Below, one piece after another: positions 52,316 to 63,210 of a stretch of DNA of 64,000 bases. A program made the translations under genes and the position numbers. How positions within the stretch are numbered: position 1 is the stretch's first letter; each line of letters begins with the position of its first letter. The notes beneath the pieces are model-generated. The model was not told the DNA's origin, did not search any database, and worked only from the letters and a program-made list of their open reading frames with translations. This DNA is from Pseudomonas sp. SCA2728.1_7 (GTDB lineage Bacteria; Pseudomonadota; Gammaproteobacteria; Pseudomonadales; Pseudomonadaceae), in NCBI RefSeq assembly GCF_018138145.1, contig NZ_CP073104.1, positions 1,736,001 through 1,800,000 of the forward strand, given 5' to 3'.

Positions 52316-53797
52316 TTAAGCGATAGCGCCCAGCAGCTTTTCCCACTCTTTGTTTTCTTTCTTCGACACGCCGCCCAGCAGGTCGATCGCCTGGCGCAGA
52401 CGATAACGGGTCAGATCCGGGCCGATGATTTCCATGGCATCAAGCACCGACACCGAACTCGCCTGCCCCGTGATTGCGGCAAACATCAGCGGCATCGCAT
52501 CACGCAGTTTCAATTCCAGCGATTCGACCACTGCCTGAATCGTCGCGGTGATGTTGTCCTTCTCCCACTGACGCAGGCTTTCCAGCTTCCACAGGATCAA
52601 CTGCATCAACTGACGAACCTGATCGCCCGAGAGCTTTTTCGATTCGAACAGCTTGGCATCCGGGTTAACGCCACCGGCGAAGAAGAACCCGCCCAGCGGT
52701 GCAACCTGGCTGAAGGTTTCAACGCGGCCCTGCACCAGCGGTGCGATCTTCATCATGTATTCCGGGTTCAGCGCCCAGGTCTGCAGACGGCTGGCAAACT
52801 CTTCCACCGGCAGATCACGCAGCCATTGGCCGTTGAGCCACGACAGCTTCTCGATATCGAAGATCGGCCCGCCCAGCGAGACACGCTTGAGGTCGAAGTT
52901 ATCGACCATTTCCTGCAGCGAGAACTTCTCGCGCTCGTCCGGCATCGACCAACCCATGCGACCGAGGTAGTTGAGCATCGCCTCAGGCATGAAGCCCATG
53001 CGCTCGTAGAACGTCACCGAGGTCGGGTTCTTGCGCTTGGACAGCTTGCTCTTGTCCGGGTTACGCAGCAGCGGCATGTAGCACAGCTCTGGTTGCTCCC
53101 AGCCGAAGTATTCGTACAGCAGGATCAGTTTGGGCGCCGACGGCAGCCACTCTTCGCCGCGCAGGACGTGAGTGATGCCCATCAAATGGTCGTCGACGAC
53201 GTTGGCGAGGAAGTACGTCGGCAGGCCGTCGGTCTTCATCAACACTTGCATGTCCATGCGATCCCACGGGATCTCGACATCACCACGGAGCATGTCCGGC
53301 ACCACGCAAACGCCTTCGCTCGGCACTTTCATGCGGATCACGTGGGGTTCGCCAGCGGCCAGACGGGCCGCGACTTCTTCTTTCGACAGCAACAGCGCGC
53401 GGCCGTCGTAACGTGGGGTCTCGCCGCGAGCCATTTGCTCGGCGCGCATCTGATCGAGTTCTTCAGCGGTGCAGAAGCATGGGAACGCATGACCCATGTC
53501 GACCAGTTGCTGGCAGTACTTCTGGTAGATCTCGCCGCGCTCGCTCTGGCGATACGGGCCATGCGGGCCGCCGACGTCCGGGCCTTCGCTCCAGTCGATA
53601 CCCAACCAGCGCAGGGCGTCGAAGATCTGCTGCTCGGACTCGCGGGTCGAACGCAACTGGTCGGTGTCTTCGATCCGCAGGATGAACTCACCGCCATGCT
53701 GCTTGGCAAAGCAGTAGTTGAACAATGCGATGTAAGCGGTACCTACGTGGGGATCCCCGGTAGGCGATGGCGCGATGCGAGTGCGGACGGTGGTCAT
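52316..53797 (-). CDS. gltX: Glutamyl-tRNA synthetase GltX
   Basis: This class I synthetase of about 493 residues charges tRNA-Glu. The nucleotide-binding [19 protein letters not shown] (about 6-24) contains the HIGH-type HVGT. KLSKRKN (about 245) is the KMSKS-type loop, and [18 protein letters not shown] (about 38-55) is conserved in GluRS. I chose the ATG at 53797 ([11 protein letters not shown]), the family start. It sits directly upstream of two tRNA-Glu genes on the same strand, an arrangement seen in other pseudomonads. Confidence 0.97.
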   Translation of the reverse strand: MTTVRTRIAPSPTGDPHVGTAYIALFNYCFAKQHGGEFILRIEDTDQLRSTRESEQQIFDALRWLGIDWSEGPDVGGPHGPYRQSERGEIYQKYCQQLVDMGHAFPCFCTAEELDQMRAEQMARGETPRYDGRALLLSKEEVAARLAAGEPHVIRMKVPSEGVCVVPDMLRGDVEIPWDRMDMQVLMKTDGLPTYFLANVVDDHLMGITHVLRGEEWLPSAPKLILLYEYFGWEQPELCYMPLLRNPDKSKLSKRKNPTSVTFYERMGFMPEAMLNYLGRMGWSMPDEREKFSLQEMVDNFDLKRVSLGGPIFDIEKLSWLNGQWLRDLPVEEFASRLQTWALNPEYMMKIAPLVQGRVETFSQVAPLGGFFFAGGVNPDAKLFESKKLSGDQVRQLMQLILWKLESLRQWEKDNITATIQAVVESLELKLRDAMPLMFAAITGQASSVSVLDAMEIIGPDLTRYRLRQAIDLLGGVSKKENKEWEKLLGAIA

Positions 53798-54025
53798 GGC
53801 ATGTCTCGAAAAGAATGAAAAGCAAAACAATCAAGCGGCGAATGGTAACAGGCGACACCCGCCCCGCTCCAGCAGACAGGGCATTTAAGCCAAGTTTGCC
53901 TCTGGAACGCCGCTAAGTCGTGGTGAATGGGCAAATATCAGCGGATGGCATTTACCGTTGATCGGCTATATGCCAGATTTGCCTGCTGATAACTTTCCTT
54001 ACAATTCCTCGACTACAGTTTGCCC

Positions 54026-55075
54026 ATGCCTGCCCAACTCAAGCGTCGCCTGTTGATTTTCCTGCTGCTCGTCCTGCTGATCGCCGGGGGCTTTTTTGCC
54101 CACTGGTTTTTCAAGGGACGCTTTTATGAAAGCACCGACAACGCTTATGTCCAGGGTGAGATCACCCGTGTCTCGAGCCAATTGGGCGCGCGCATCGATG
54201 AAGTGTTGGTGCAGGACAATCAGCACGTGGAAAAAGGCCAGTTATTGGTGCGCCTTGAACCTAATGATTTCCGCCTGGCCATCGACCGCGCCAATGCCGC
54301 GCTCGCCACCCGCGAAGCCGAACGTCTGCAAGCGCAAAGCAAATTGACTCAGCAATCGAGCCTGATCGCCGCCAGCGACGCGCAAGTGGCGACCACCCAA
54401 GCGACACTTGGCCGCTCGCAAATGGACTTGTCGCGTGCTGAAACCCTGCGCAAACCCGGTTATGTTTCCGAAGAGCGCGTGACCACCCTCTCCGCTGACG
54501 CCCACATTGCCCGCTCGCAAGTGGCCAAGGCGCAGGCTGACGCACAGGGCCAGCGTCAACAGATCAACGCCCTGAACGCGGAAATCAAACGCCTCGACGC
54601 GCAGATTGCCAACGCCCGCGCCGATCTCGCGCAAGCCGAACTCAACCTGACCCGCAGCGAAATCCACGCGCCGATCAGCGGTCTGGTCGGCCAGCGCGCT
54701 GCGCGCAATGGTCAAGTGGTGCAGGCCGGCGCTTATCTGCTGTCGATCGTCCCGGACGAAGACATCTGGGTGCAGGCCAACTTCAAGGAAACCCAGATCG
54801 GTCATATGCAACCTGGACAAAAAGCCGAACTGACGTTCGACGCGTATGGCGACACACCGATCGAAGCGCGAGTCGATAGTCTGTTCGCCGCGTCCGGCGC
54901 GCAGTTCAGCCTGCTGCCGCCGGACAACGCCACCGGCAACTTCACCAAGGTCGTGCAGCGGATTCCGGTGAAACTGACCTTCAAGGCCGACAACCCGCTG
55001 CACGGCAAGATCCGTCCGGGCATGTCGGTGACCGCCACCGTGAACATCAAAGACGCTCCGGACAATGGCCGGTGA
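54026..55075 (+). CDS. HlyD/EmrA-type membrane fusion protein
   Basis: This periplasmic adaptor of about 349 residues belongs to a tripartite exporter. A single N-terminal anchor (RRLLIFLLLVLLIAGGFFAHWFF, about 6-28) is followed by YESTDNAYVQGEITRVSSQL (about 34-53), the biotinyl-lipoyl half. A long helical hairpin (about 95-190) comes next, and IHAPISGLVGQRAARNGQVV closes the barrel. It overlaps the MFS gene by 11 bases. No outer-membrane channel gene is adjacent. I see no clear ribosome-binding site before the ATG. Confidence 0.9.
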   Translation: MPAQLKRRLLIFLLLVLLIAGGFFAHWFFKGRFYESTDNAYVQGEITRVSSQLGARIDEVLVQDNQHVEKGQLLVRLEPNDFRLAIDRANAALATREAERLQAQSKLTQQSSLIAASDAQVATTQATLGRSQMDLSRAETLRKPGYVSEERVTTLSADAHIARSQVAKAQADAQGQRQQINALNAEIKRLDAQIANARADLAQAELNLTRSEIHAPISGLVGQRAARNGQVVQAGAYLLSIVPDEDIWVQANFKETQIGHMQPGQKAELTFDAYGDTPIEARVDSLFAASGAQFSLLPPDNATGNFTKVVQRIPVKLTFKADNPLHGKIRPGMSVTATVNIKDAPDNGR

Positions 55076-56615
55076 TTCACTGATCCGCCCGGTCGGCGAG
55101 CCGACCCGGCGCGATTGGATTGCGGTGATGAGCGTGATGCTCGGCGCCTTTATGGCCGTGCTCGACATCCAGATCACCAACTCGTCGCTGAAAGATATTC
55201 AGGGCGCCTTGTCGGCGACGCTGGAAGAAGGCTCGTGGATTTCCACGTCGTATCTGGTCGCGGAAATCATCATGATCCCGCTGACCGCGTGGCTGGTGCA
55301 GTTGCTCTCGGCGCGGCGTCTGGCGGTGTGGGTGTCGCTGGGCTTTCTGGTTTCTTCGCTGCTGTGCTCGATGGCCTGGAGCCTGGAGAGCATGATCGTC
55401 TTTCGCGCCATGCAGGGCTTTACCGGCGGCGCGCTGATCCCGCTGGCATTCACCCTGACCCTGATCAAACTCCCCGAACACCACCGCGCCAAAGGCATGG
55501 CGATGTTCGCCATGACCGCGACCTTCGCCCCATCGATCGGCCCGACGCTGGGCGGCTGGCTCACGGAAAACTGGGGCTGGGAATACATCTTCTATATCAA
55601 CATCCCGCCGGGCCTGATCATGATCGCCGGGTTGATGTACGGATTGGAGAAGAAAGAAGCGCACTGGGAACTACTGAAAAGCACCGACTACACCGGCATT
55701 CTCACGCTCGGCATTGGTCTTGGTTGCTTGCAGGTTTTTCTGGAAGAAGGTCATCGCAAGGACTGGCTGGAATCGAGCCTGATCGTGACGCTGGGCAGCA
55801 TCGCGCTGGTGAGTCTGATCACCTTTGTGATCGTGCAGATCTCCAAACCCAATCCGCTGATCAACCTGGGCATTCTGCGCAATCGCAACTTTGGGTTGTC
55901 GAGTATTTCCAGCCTGGGCATGGGTGTCGGGTTGTACGGCTCGATTTATCTGTTGCCGCTGTACCTGGCGCAGATTCAGAACTACAACGCCCTGCAGATC
56001 GGCGAAGTGATCATGTGGATGGGCGTGCCGCAGCTGTTTCTGATTCCGCTGGTGCCGAAACTGATGAAGATTATTTCGCCGAAGTGGCTGTGCACGCTGG
56101 GGTTTGGCTTGTTTGGTCTGGCGAGTTTTTCGTCCGGGGTGCTCAACCCGGATTTCGCCGGGCCGCAGTTCAATCAGATTCAGATTATTCGCGCGCTGGG
56201 GCAGCCGTTGATCATGGTGACCATTTCGCTGATCGCCACGGCGTACATCCTGCCGCAGGACGCAGGGTCGGCGTCGAGTCTGTTCAATATCCTGCGAAAT
56301 CTGGGCGGCGCGATTGGTATTGCTCTGCTGGCGACGCTGCTGGATGCGCGCACCAAGACTTACTTCGACTATTTGCGCGAGGCGGTGGTGCCGACCAATC
56401 CGCAGGTGGCGGAACGGCTGGCGTCGATGACCGATCGGTTTGGCAGTGACACGGCAGCGTTGGGCAAGTTGAGTGAGATCGTCCATCAGCAGGCGGCGAT
56501 CATGGCTTACAACGATGCGTTTCACTTTGTCGGGATTGCGTTGGGGATCAGCATGCTGGCGATTTTGTTGACCAAGAAATTGCCGGAGGGGCTGAAGGCT
56601 GGGGAATCTCATTAA
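55065..56615 (+). CDS. EmrB/QacA-type drug:proton antiporter (DHA2 MFS)
   Basis: This 516-residue major-facilitator exporter has about 14 transmembrane helices. Early motifs are MLGAFMAVLDIQITNSSLKDIQ (about 26-47, DHA2 motif D1) and LFALTLIK-type helix 4 preceded by RAMQGFTGGALIPLAF (about 114-129). APSIGPTLGGWLTENWGWEYIFYINIPPG (about 155-183) is the antiporter motif C region with the WRWIFYINxP signature. It works with the fusion protein encoded just upstream. Substrates are unknown. Confidence 0.92.
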   Translation: MAGDSLIRPVGEPTRRDWIAVMSVMLGAFMAVLDIQITNSSLKDIQGALSATLEEGSWISTSYLVAEIIMIPLTAWLVQLLSARRLAVWVSLGFLVSSLLCSMAWSLESMIVFRAMQGFTGGALIPLAFTLTLIKLPEHHRAKGMAMFAMTATFAPSIGPTLGGWLTENWGWEYIFYINIPPGLIMIAGLMYGLEKKEAHWELLKSTDYTGILTLGIGLGCLQVFLEEGHRKDWLESSLIVTLGSIALVSLITFVIVQISKPNPLINLGILRNRNFGLSSISSLGMGVGLYGSIYLLPLYLAQIQNYNALQIGEVIMWMGVPQLFLIPLVPKLMKIISPKWLCTLGFGLFGLASFSSGVLNPDFAGPQFNQIQIIRALGQPLIMVTISLIATAYILPQDAGSASSLFNILRNLGGAIGIALLATLLDARTKTYFDYLREAVVPTNPQVAERLASMTDRFGSDTAALGKLSEIVHQQAAIMAYNDAFHFVGIALGISMLAILLTKKLPEGLKAGESH

Positions 56616-56630
56616 GACCGCGTTGCCGCC

Positions 56631-56707
56631 ATTCGCGAGCAGGCTCGCTCCCACAGGGGTTTTGTGAACGACATAGATCCAAGGTGGGAGCGAGCCTGCT
56701 CGCGAAG
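56631..56707. repeat. REP doublet (REPIN)
   Basis: TTCGCGAGCAGGCTCGCTCCCACAGG (56632 on) is mirrored by GTGGGAGCGAGCCTGCTCGCGAA (56684 on). It fills the gap between the convergent ends of the MFS gene and uvrB, where a bidirectional terminator would be expected. Confidence 0.93.
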
Positions 56708-56729
56708 AGGCCCGCCCAGGCAATGAAGA

Positions 56730-58745
<2,016 letters not shown>

Positions 58746-59082
58746 ATACACCTCTGGGATCGCGGCATTCCGAGTAAAGCGGAGCACCACGGGGACGACC
58801 GCAAACGACCGGTGTCGCGCAAGAAAAAACCTGGATTGTGCTCAATGTGGTGGCGATTGCCTCACCTTTCAAGGCAAACGTCCTACATCCGGTAAAGACT
58901 CTGACACGCGCAGTCGACTAACGGTCAAGAAATAATCGGAAAAACTTACCCGAAAAGCCCAATCGCCTGTCGCCATTGTTCAGTAATGGCCTCTATACTA
59001 GCTCCCCGTTTGTGCACCGCTCTAGTGCATCCGGCTGGAGCGCGACACGTCCCTCCATTCTCCATTCAGAGCCGCCGCAATA
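58746..59082. other. Divergent promoter region between uvrB and the aminotransferase gene
   Basis: This 337-base gap holds promoters for both genes. I find no CTGT-N8-ACAG SOS box, no reading frame of interest and no strong palindrome. Confidence 0.5.
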
Positions 59083-60279
59083 ATGAGCCTGTTCTCCGCT
59101 GTCGAAATGGCACCCCGCGATCCAATCCTGGGCCTCAACGAAGCATTCAACGCCGATACCCGGACCACCAAGGTCAACCTGGGCGTGGGTGTGTATTGCA
59201 ACGAAGAGGGGCGAATTCCACTTCTGCGCGCCGTGATCGAAGCCGAAACCGTTCGCGCCGCTCAACACGCTTCGCGCGGTTACCTGCCGATCGATGGCAT
59301 CGCTGCCTACGACCAAGCCGTGCAAAAGCTGCTGTTCGGTAACGACTCGCCGCTGATCAGCGCCGGTCGCGTCATCACCACTCAGGCCGTCGGCGGGACC
59401 GGCGCGCTGAAAATCGGTGCCGACTTCCTCAAGCAACTGCTGCCGAACGCCGTTGTGGCGATCAGCGACCCGAGCTGGGAAAACCACCGCGCGCTGTTCG
59501 AAACCGCCGGTTTCCCAGTGCAGAACTACCGTTACTACGACGCTGCCACCCACGACGTTAACCGTGCCGGCATGCTCGAAGACCTCAACGCCCTGCCGAA
59601 CGGCTCGATCGTTATCCTCCACGCTTGCTGCCACAACCCGACCGGCGTCGACCTGACCCCGGCGGACTGGAACAACGTGCTGGAAGTGGTCAAGGCCAAA
59701 GGTCACGTGCCGTTCCTCGACATGGCTTATCAGGGTTTTGGCGACGGTATCGACGAAGACGCCGCTGCCGTGCGTCTGTTCGCTGAATCTGGCCTGACTT
59801 TCTTCGTGTCGAGTTCGTTCTCCAAGTCGTTCTCGCTGTACGGCGAGCGCGTTGGCGCCCTGTCGATCATCAGCGAATCGAAAGAAGAAAGCGCGCGCGT
59901 ACTGTCGCAAGTCAAACGCGTGATCCGCACCAACTACTCCAACCCGCCGACCCACGGTGCCAGCATCGTCGCCGCTGTGCTGAACAGCCCGGAACTGCGC
60001 GCGCAGTGGGAAGCGGAACTGGCTGAAATGCGTCTGCGCATTCGCGGCATGCGTGAGCAGATGGTTGCCCTGCTGGCCGAGAAAGCCCCGGGCCGCGACT
60101 TCAGCTTCGTCGGTCGTCAGCGCGGCATGTTCTCCTACTCTGGCCTGACCACTGAGCAAGTGCATCGCCTGCGTAACGAGTTCGGCATCTACGCCCTGGA
60201 CACCGGCCGCATCTGCGTGGCCGCGCTGAACCAGAGCAACATCAAGGCTGTGACGGATGCGATTGTTCAGGTCATCTGA
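59083..60279 (+). CDS. Aromatic/aspartate aminotransferase (class I, PLP)
   Basis: This 398-residue fold-type I aminotransferase is of the AspC/TyrB subgroup. MSLFSAVEMAPRDPILGLNEAF and TTKVNLGVGVYCNEEGRIPLL open it. HACCHNPTGVDLTPADW (about 183-199) and DMAYQGFGDG (about 213) bind PLP, and the Schiff-base lysine is in SSSFSKSFSLYGERVG (about 244-259). The conserved C-terminal Arg in DTGRICVAALN binds the carboxylate. It interconverts aspartate or aromatic amino acids with 2-oxoglutarate. Preference cannot be settled; homologues in Pseudomonas are named PhhC, TyrB or AspC. Confidence 0.93.
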   Translation: MSLFSAVEMAPRDPILGLNEAFNADTRTTKVNLGVGVYCNEEGRIPLLRAVIEAETVRAAQHASRGYLPIDGIAAYDQAVQKLLFGNDSPLISAGRVITTQAVGGTGALKIGADFLKQLLPNAVVAISDPSWENHRALFETAGFPVQNYRYYDAATHDVNRAGMLEDLNALPNGSIVILHACCHNPTGVDLTPADWNNVLEVVKAKGHVPFLDMAYQGFGDGIDEDAAAVRLFAESGLTFFVSSSFSKSFSLYGERVGALSIISESKEESARVLSQVKRVIRTNYSNPPTHGASIVAAVLNSPELRAQWEAELAEMRLRIRGMREQMVALLAEKAPGRDFSFVGRQRGMFSYSGLTTEQVHRLRNEFGIYALDTGRICVAALNQSNIKAVTDAIVQVI

Positions 60280-60295
60280 TTTCAGCGCGTGATGA

Positions 60296-60328
60296 AAAAC
60301 GGGAAGCCTTGGGGCTTCCCGTTTTTTA
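60296..60328 (+). terminator. Terminator of the aminotransferase gene
   Basis: AAAAACGGGAAGCC-TTGG-GGCTTCCCGTTTTTT is a perfect stem with a long T-run, 17 bases after the stop. Confidence 0.93.
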
Positions 60329-60375
60329 TTGTCACGAAACAATCCCCACAACCTCTAGACTGCACACAATCCAAA

Positions 60376-60468
60376 TTGTGGGAGCGAGCCTGCTCGCGAA
60401 TTCGGTTTGTCTGCCAACAATGATGGCGACTGACCCACCGCATTCGCGAGCAGGCTCGCTCCCACAGG
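60376..60468. repeat. REP doublet (REPIN)
   Basis: TTGTGGGAGCGAGCCTGCTCGCGAATTCGG is mirrored by CATTCGCGAGCAGGCTCGCTCCCACAGG around a loop of about 40 bases. It lies between the aminotransferase terminator and a small membrane protein gene. Confidence 0.93.
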
Positions 60469-60503
60469 TTATGCGTACATTCGAGATTTTTGAGAGAAAC
60501 CAT

Positions 60504-60704
60504 ATGAAAAACGACAACCTGCGCGCCGACCGTGACGATCTGGATGATTTCATCCCTCGCGCCTCGGCCAAACGCGAAAAAAGCCTGGTGCTGCAAGTCG
60601 CCGCCGGCGTCTTCCTGGGTGGCCTAGTGCTGTGGCTGGTGCAACTGGCAGCCACCGCGGCCTACGCCAAACTGATGCTGGGCACTATTACCTTCGGCAG
60701 TTAA
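60504..60704 (+). CDS. Small single-helix membrane protein
   Basis: This 66-residue protein of unknown family has a charged N-terminus (MKNDNLRADRDDLDDFIPR and SAKREKS) and one hydrophobic helix, LVLQVAAGVFLGGLVLWLVQLAATAAYAKLML (about 28-59). An inside-N, membrane-anchored topology is likely from the basic residues before the helix. The ATG at 60504 has GAGAGAAAC upstream. It converges on, and overlaps by 4 bases, the next small gene. I recognise no function. Confidence 0.68.
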   Translation: MKNDNLRADRDDLDDFIPRASAKREKSLVLQVAAGVFLGGLVLWLVQLAATAAYAKLMLGTITFGS

Positions 60705-60931
60705 GCCAGTTCGCTCGCGCGCTGAGTCGCGGCATCGTCATAGACGACGTACAGCGATTCGGCGATCTGGCTTTTGATCGCCTTGGTGCTTTCCAGGCCG
60801 AGGACAAAACCTTCGGCCTTGCCGCCGGCGCGGTTCAATTCTTCAGCGGTGCCAGCCTGAGTGATTGCGTCGAAGAGTTTTTCGGCGTGTGGGCCGACGC
60901 CTTTGGGCAGGCTGATTTGCGCGATGCTCAT
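60701..60931 (-). CDS. Small hypothetical protein
   Basis: This protein of about 76 residues has no signal or membrane segment. It reads MSIAQISLPKGVGPHAEKLF, then AITQAGTAEELNRAGGKAEGFVLGLESTKAIKSQIAESLYVVYDD, probably mostly helical. I chose the ATG at 60931, since the upstream extension (14 codons) looks unlike coding sequence. It overlaps the small membrane protein gene by 4 bases at their stops (TTAA shared). I do not know the family. Confidence 0.65.
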   Translation of the reverse strand: MSIAQISLPKGVGPHAEKLFDAITQAGTAEELNRAGGKAEGFVLGLESTKAIKSQIAESLYVVYDDAATQRASELA

Positions 60932-61112
60932 GCGAACACCTCGTTGTTGCGGATTGAATGCTTCATGGCGCATACCTTTTCGGCGAATGGCCGGCAGCGC
61001 GTGTCACCACTTCCGGGCGGCCATGGTAGACCTCTGCTACGGTTCTGGTAACCGCCAATCGCTGACAAACCACCGTCCGTCCCGAGAATTCAATCATTTT
61101 TGCAACCGATGC

Positions 61113-61140
61113 TTGACTTCTCTTTTTGAATCAGTAACAT
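61113..61140 (+). promoter_or_regulatory. Sigma-70 promoter of tRNA-Asn
   Basis: TTGACT (61113-61118), a 16-base spacer and TAACAT (61135-61140) lie 10 bases before the tRNA 5' end. Confidence 0.65.
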
Positions 61141-61150
61141 ACGCACCAAT

Positions 61151-61226
61151 TCCGCAATAGCTCAGTTGGTAGAGCAAATGACTGTTAATCATTGGGTCCC
61201 TGGTTCGAGTCCAGGTTGTGGAGCCA
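61151..61226 (+). tRNA. tRNA-Asn (anticodon GTT)
   Basis: This 76-base cloverleaf has encoded CCA. The stem around loop CTGTTAA gives anticodon GTT. Acceptor TCCGCAA pairs with TTGTGGA (one G-U). It is a single gene with its own promoter and terminator. Confidence 0.97.
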
Positions 61227-61232
61227 AATAGC

Positions 61233-61267
61233 AAAGCCCCTGAATCGAAAGATTCAGGGGCTTTTTT
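61233..61267 (+). terminator. Terminator of tRNA-Asn
   Basis: AAAGCCCCTGAATC-GAAA-GATTCAGGGGCTTTTTT is a perfect stem with a T-run, 7 bases after the tRNA. Confidence 0.94.
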
Positions 61268-61280
61268 GTGGGCGATGGAA

Positions 61281-61396
61281 AAGATCAGAAGATCGCAGCC
61301 TTCGGCAGCTCCTACAGATTCAGCGTTCATCCGTAGAATCGGCGGAGTATGAGATCTGTGTAGGAGCTGCCGAAGGCTGCGATCTTTTGATCTTGA
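61281..61396. repeat. REP doublet of a second class (GTAGGAGCTGCCGAAGGCTGCGATC)
   Basis: AAGATC-AGAAGATCGCAGCCTTCGGCAGCTCCTACAGAT (61281 on) is mirrored by ATCTGTGTAGGAGCTGCCGAAGGCTGCGATCTTTTGATCTT (61354 on). The core differs from the GAGCGAGCCTGCTCGCGA class of the other eight units. Confidence 0.92.
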
Positions 61397-61400
61397 AATG

Positions 61401-61440
61401 AAAAAGGGCCGATCTGTGTTTAACAGATCGGCCCTTTTTG
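61401..61440 (-). terminator. Terminator of the NCS2 permease gene
   Basis: AAAAAGGGCCGATCTGT-GTTTA-ACAGATCGGCCCTTTTTG is a long perfect stem with runs on both sides, 15 bases after the permease stop. Confidence 0.92.
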
Positions 61441-61454
61441 TTTAGAGACAGCCG

Positions 61455-62978
61455 TCAGACGTGTTCGCTACTCTTCACCTGCACCTTCGGCGCACCGTGC
61501 CCATGATCGTGATCATCCGGCTCGATCACCGGCACTTCCTTGCCATCGCAGTCATGCAGCTTGCCGTCGCTGAAGTAATCGCCTTCACGCAGCGCCGCCA
61601 GATCGCGATAACGCAGAGTCCGCTCTTCCGCCGCCGCAAACACCGATTGCTGATCCGAGTTGCCCGCCGTGAAGTGGTTAAATGCCAAGTTGAGCAGGAT
61701 CGCCATGATCGCCGACGAGCTGATGCCCGAGTGGAAAATGGTCGCGAACCAGCTCGGGAAATGATCGTAGAAGTTCGGCGCGGCAATCGGGATCATGCCG
61801 AAACCGATCGAGGTGGCGACGATGATCAGGTTGACGTTGTTGCGGTAATCAACCTTGGACAGCGTGCGGATACCACTCGCCGCCACGGTGCCGAACAGCA
61901 CGATACCGGCGCCGCCGAGTACCGAGGTCGGCACCGCCGCGATGACCCGGCCCATGAACGGCAGCAGGCCGAGGATCACCAGGAAGATACCGCCCGTAGC
62001 GACCACGTAACGGCTCTTGATCCCGGTGACCGCCACCAGCCCGACGTTCTGGGCGAAAGCGCTCTGGGTGAACGAACCGAAGATCGGCGCAAACATGCTC
62101 GACAGCATGTCCGCGCGCAAACCATTGCCCAGACGCTTGGAATCGACCTTGGTGCCGATGATTTCACCGACCGCCAGAATGTCTGCCGACGTTTCTACCA
62201 GCGTCACCATGACCACGATGCACATCGACAGGATCGCGGCGAAGTGGAAGGTCGGCATGCCGAAATGGAACGGCGTCGGGAAGCCGAACATCGGGCCAGT
62301 GGTGACGTTGGAGAAGTCCGCCATGCCGAGGAACACCGCCAGCACCGTGCCGATCACCATGGCCAACAGGATCGACAGACGCGAGATGGTCGAGCTGCCG
62401 ACCTTGCTCAGCAGCAGCACCAATACCAGCGTGACCGCCGCCAGACCGATGTTCTGCATGCTGCCGAAGTCCGGCGCGTGGCTGTTGCCGCCCATGGCCC
62501 AGCGTGCGGCCACCGGCATCAGCGTCAGGCCGATGGTGGTGATCACGATGCCGGTGACCAGCGGCGGGAAGAACTTGGTGATGCGCGAGAACACCGGTGT
62601 GATCAATAAGCCTATCAAGGACGCCGCAATCACTGCGCCGAGCACCGACTGGAAGCCGCCCTCCCCGCCACTGCTGACGATTGCAACCATGGTCGCCACA
62701 CCGGAGAACGACACACCCTGTACCAGCGGCAACTGACAGCCAAAAAACGGTAGACCCAGGGTTTGCAGCAGCGTCGCCAGCCCCCCCGCAAACAATGAAG
62801 CAGCAATCAACAAACCTATGTCTGCCGGCGACAGGCCGGCCGCCTGGCCGATGATCAGTGGCACCGCAACGATACCGCCGTACATGGTCAGAACATGTTG
62901 CAGGCCGTAAGCCATATTCGCGCCGACCCCGAGATTTTCGTCCTCGGGCCGTTGGTGTGAAACATGGGGCGTTTTCAT
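61455..62978 (-). CDS. NCS2-family nucleobase (uracil/xanthine/urate) permease
   Basis: This symporter of about 507 residues has 12-14 membrane helices. It shows YGLQHVLTMYGGIVAVPLIIG (about 23-43), QTLGLPFFGCQLPLVQGVSFSG (about 70-91, the QH-like substrate loop), and LVETSADILAVGEIIGTKVDSKRLGNGLRADMLSSMFAPIFGSF (about 265-310). That second region carries the conserved E and the NG-rich motif of purine/urate permeases. The start at 62978 (MKTPHVSHQ) avoids a tail that would run through the operator. The C-terminus is unusual: EPDDHDHGHGAPK is His/Asp-rich. A GntR-like palindrome lies upstream. Confidence 0.9.
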   Translation of the reverse strand: MKTPHVSHQRPEDENLGVGANMAYGLQHVLTMYGGIVAVPLIIGQAAGLSPADIGLLIAASLFAGGLATLLQTLGLPFFGCQLPLVQGVSFSGVATMVAIVSSGGEGGFQSVLGAVIAASLIGLLITPVFSRITKFFPPLVTGIVITTIGLTLMPVAARWAMGGNSHAPDFGSMQNIGLAAVTLVLVLLLSKVGSSTISRLSILLAMVIGTVLAVFLGMADFSNVTTGPMFGFPTPFHFGMPTFHFAAILSMCIVVMVTLVETSADILAVGEIIGTKVDSKRLGNGLRADMLSSMFAPIFGSFTQSAFAQNVGLVAVTGIKSRYVVATGGIFLVILGLLPFMGRVIAAVPTSVLGGAGIVLFGTVAASGIRTLSKVDYRNNVNLIIVATSIGFGMIPIAAPNFYDHFPSWFATIFHSGISSSAIMAILLNLAFNHFTAGNSDQQSVFAAAEERTLRYRDLAALREGDYFSDGKLHDCDGKEVPVIEPDDHDHGHGAPKVQVKSSEHV

Positions 62979-63014
62979 GGTGGGGGGTTCCCTGGTTTTT
63001 GTTATGCGCACACT

Positions 63015-63025
63015 GTATTCAATAC
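63015..63025. promoter_or_regulatory. Small palindrome upstream of the permease gene
   Basis: GTATT-C-AATAC is a perfect 5+5 inverted repeat, 20 bases from the larger palindrome at 63045. It may be a second site for the same regulator or part of the promoter. Confidence 0.4.
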
Positions 63026-63044
63026 TCACGACAAATGTCCATAG

Positions 63045-63058
63045 AGTTGTATACAACT
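63045..63058. promoter_or_regulatory. GntR-like operator of the NCS2 permease gene
   Basis: AGTTGTATACAACT is a perfect 14-bp palindrome. The core TTGTATACAA is typical of FCD-type GntR regulators, which often govern purine and carboxylate uptake. No GntR gene lies in the window. Confidence 0.65.
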
Positions 63059-63210
63059 TATCAGTCACATAATGGATAGGTAGCCACCCAACCTTCTATC
63101 CCGCCGCTTGCATCCCCCACAAATCCGGCAACACATGCGCTTCTGTGTCTGCGCCAACGCCCACTAGGCTGAAGTGTTCATGGCGACCAGCGGCGCGGTC
63201 GCACTCTTTT

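Noticed and set aside
61094..61330. Open frame over tRNA-Asn on the minus strand
   Set aside because: It is antisense to a complete tRNA and its terminator.
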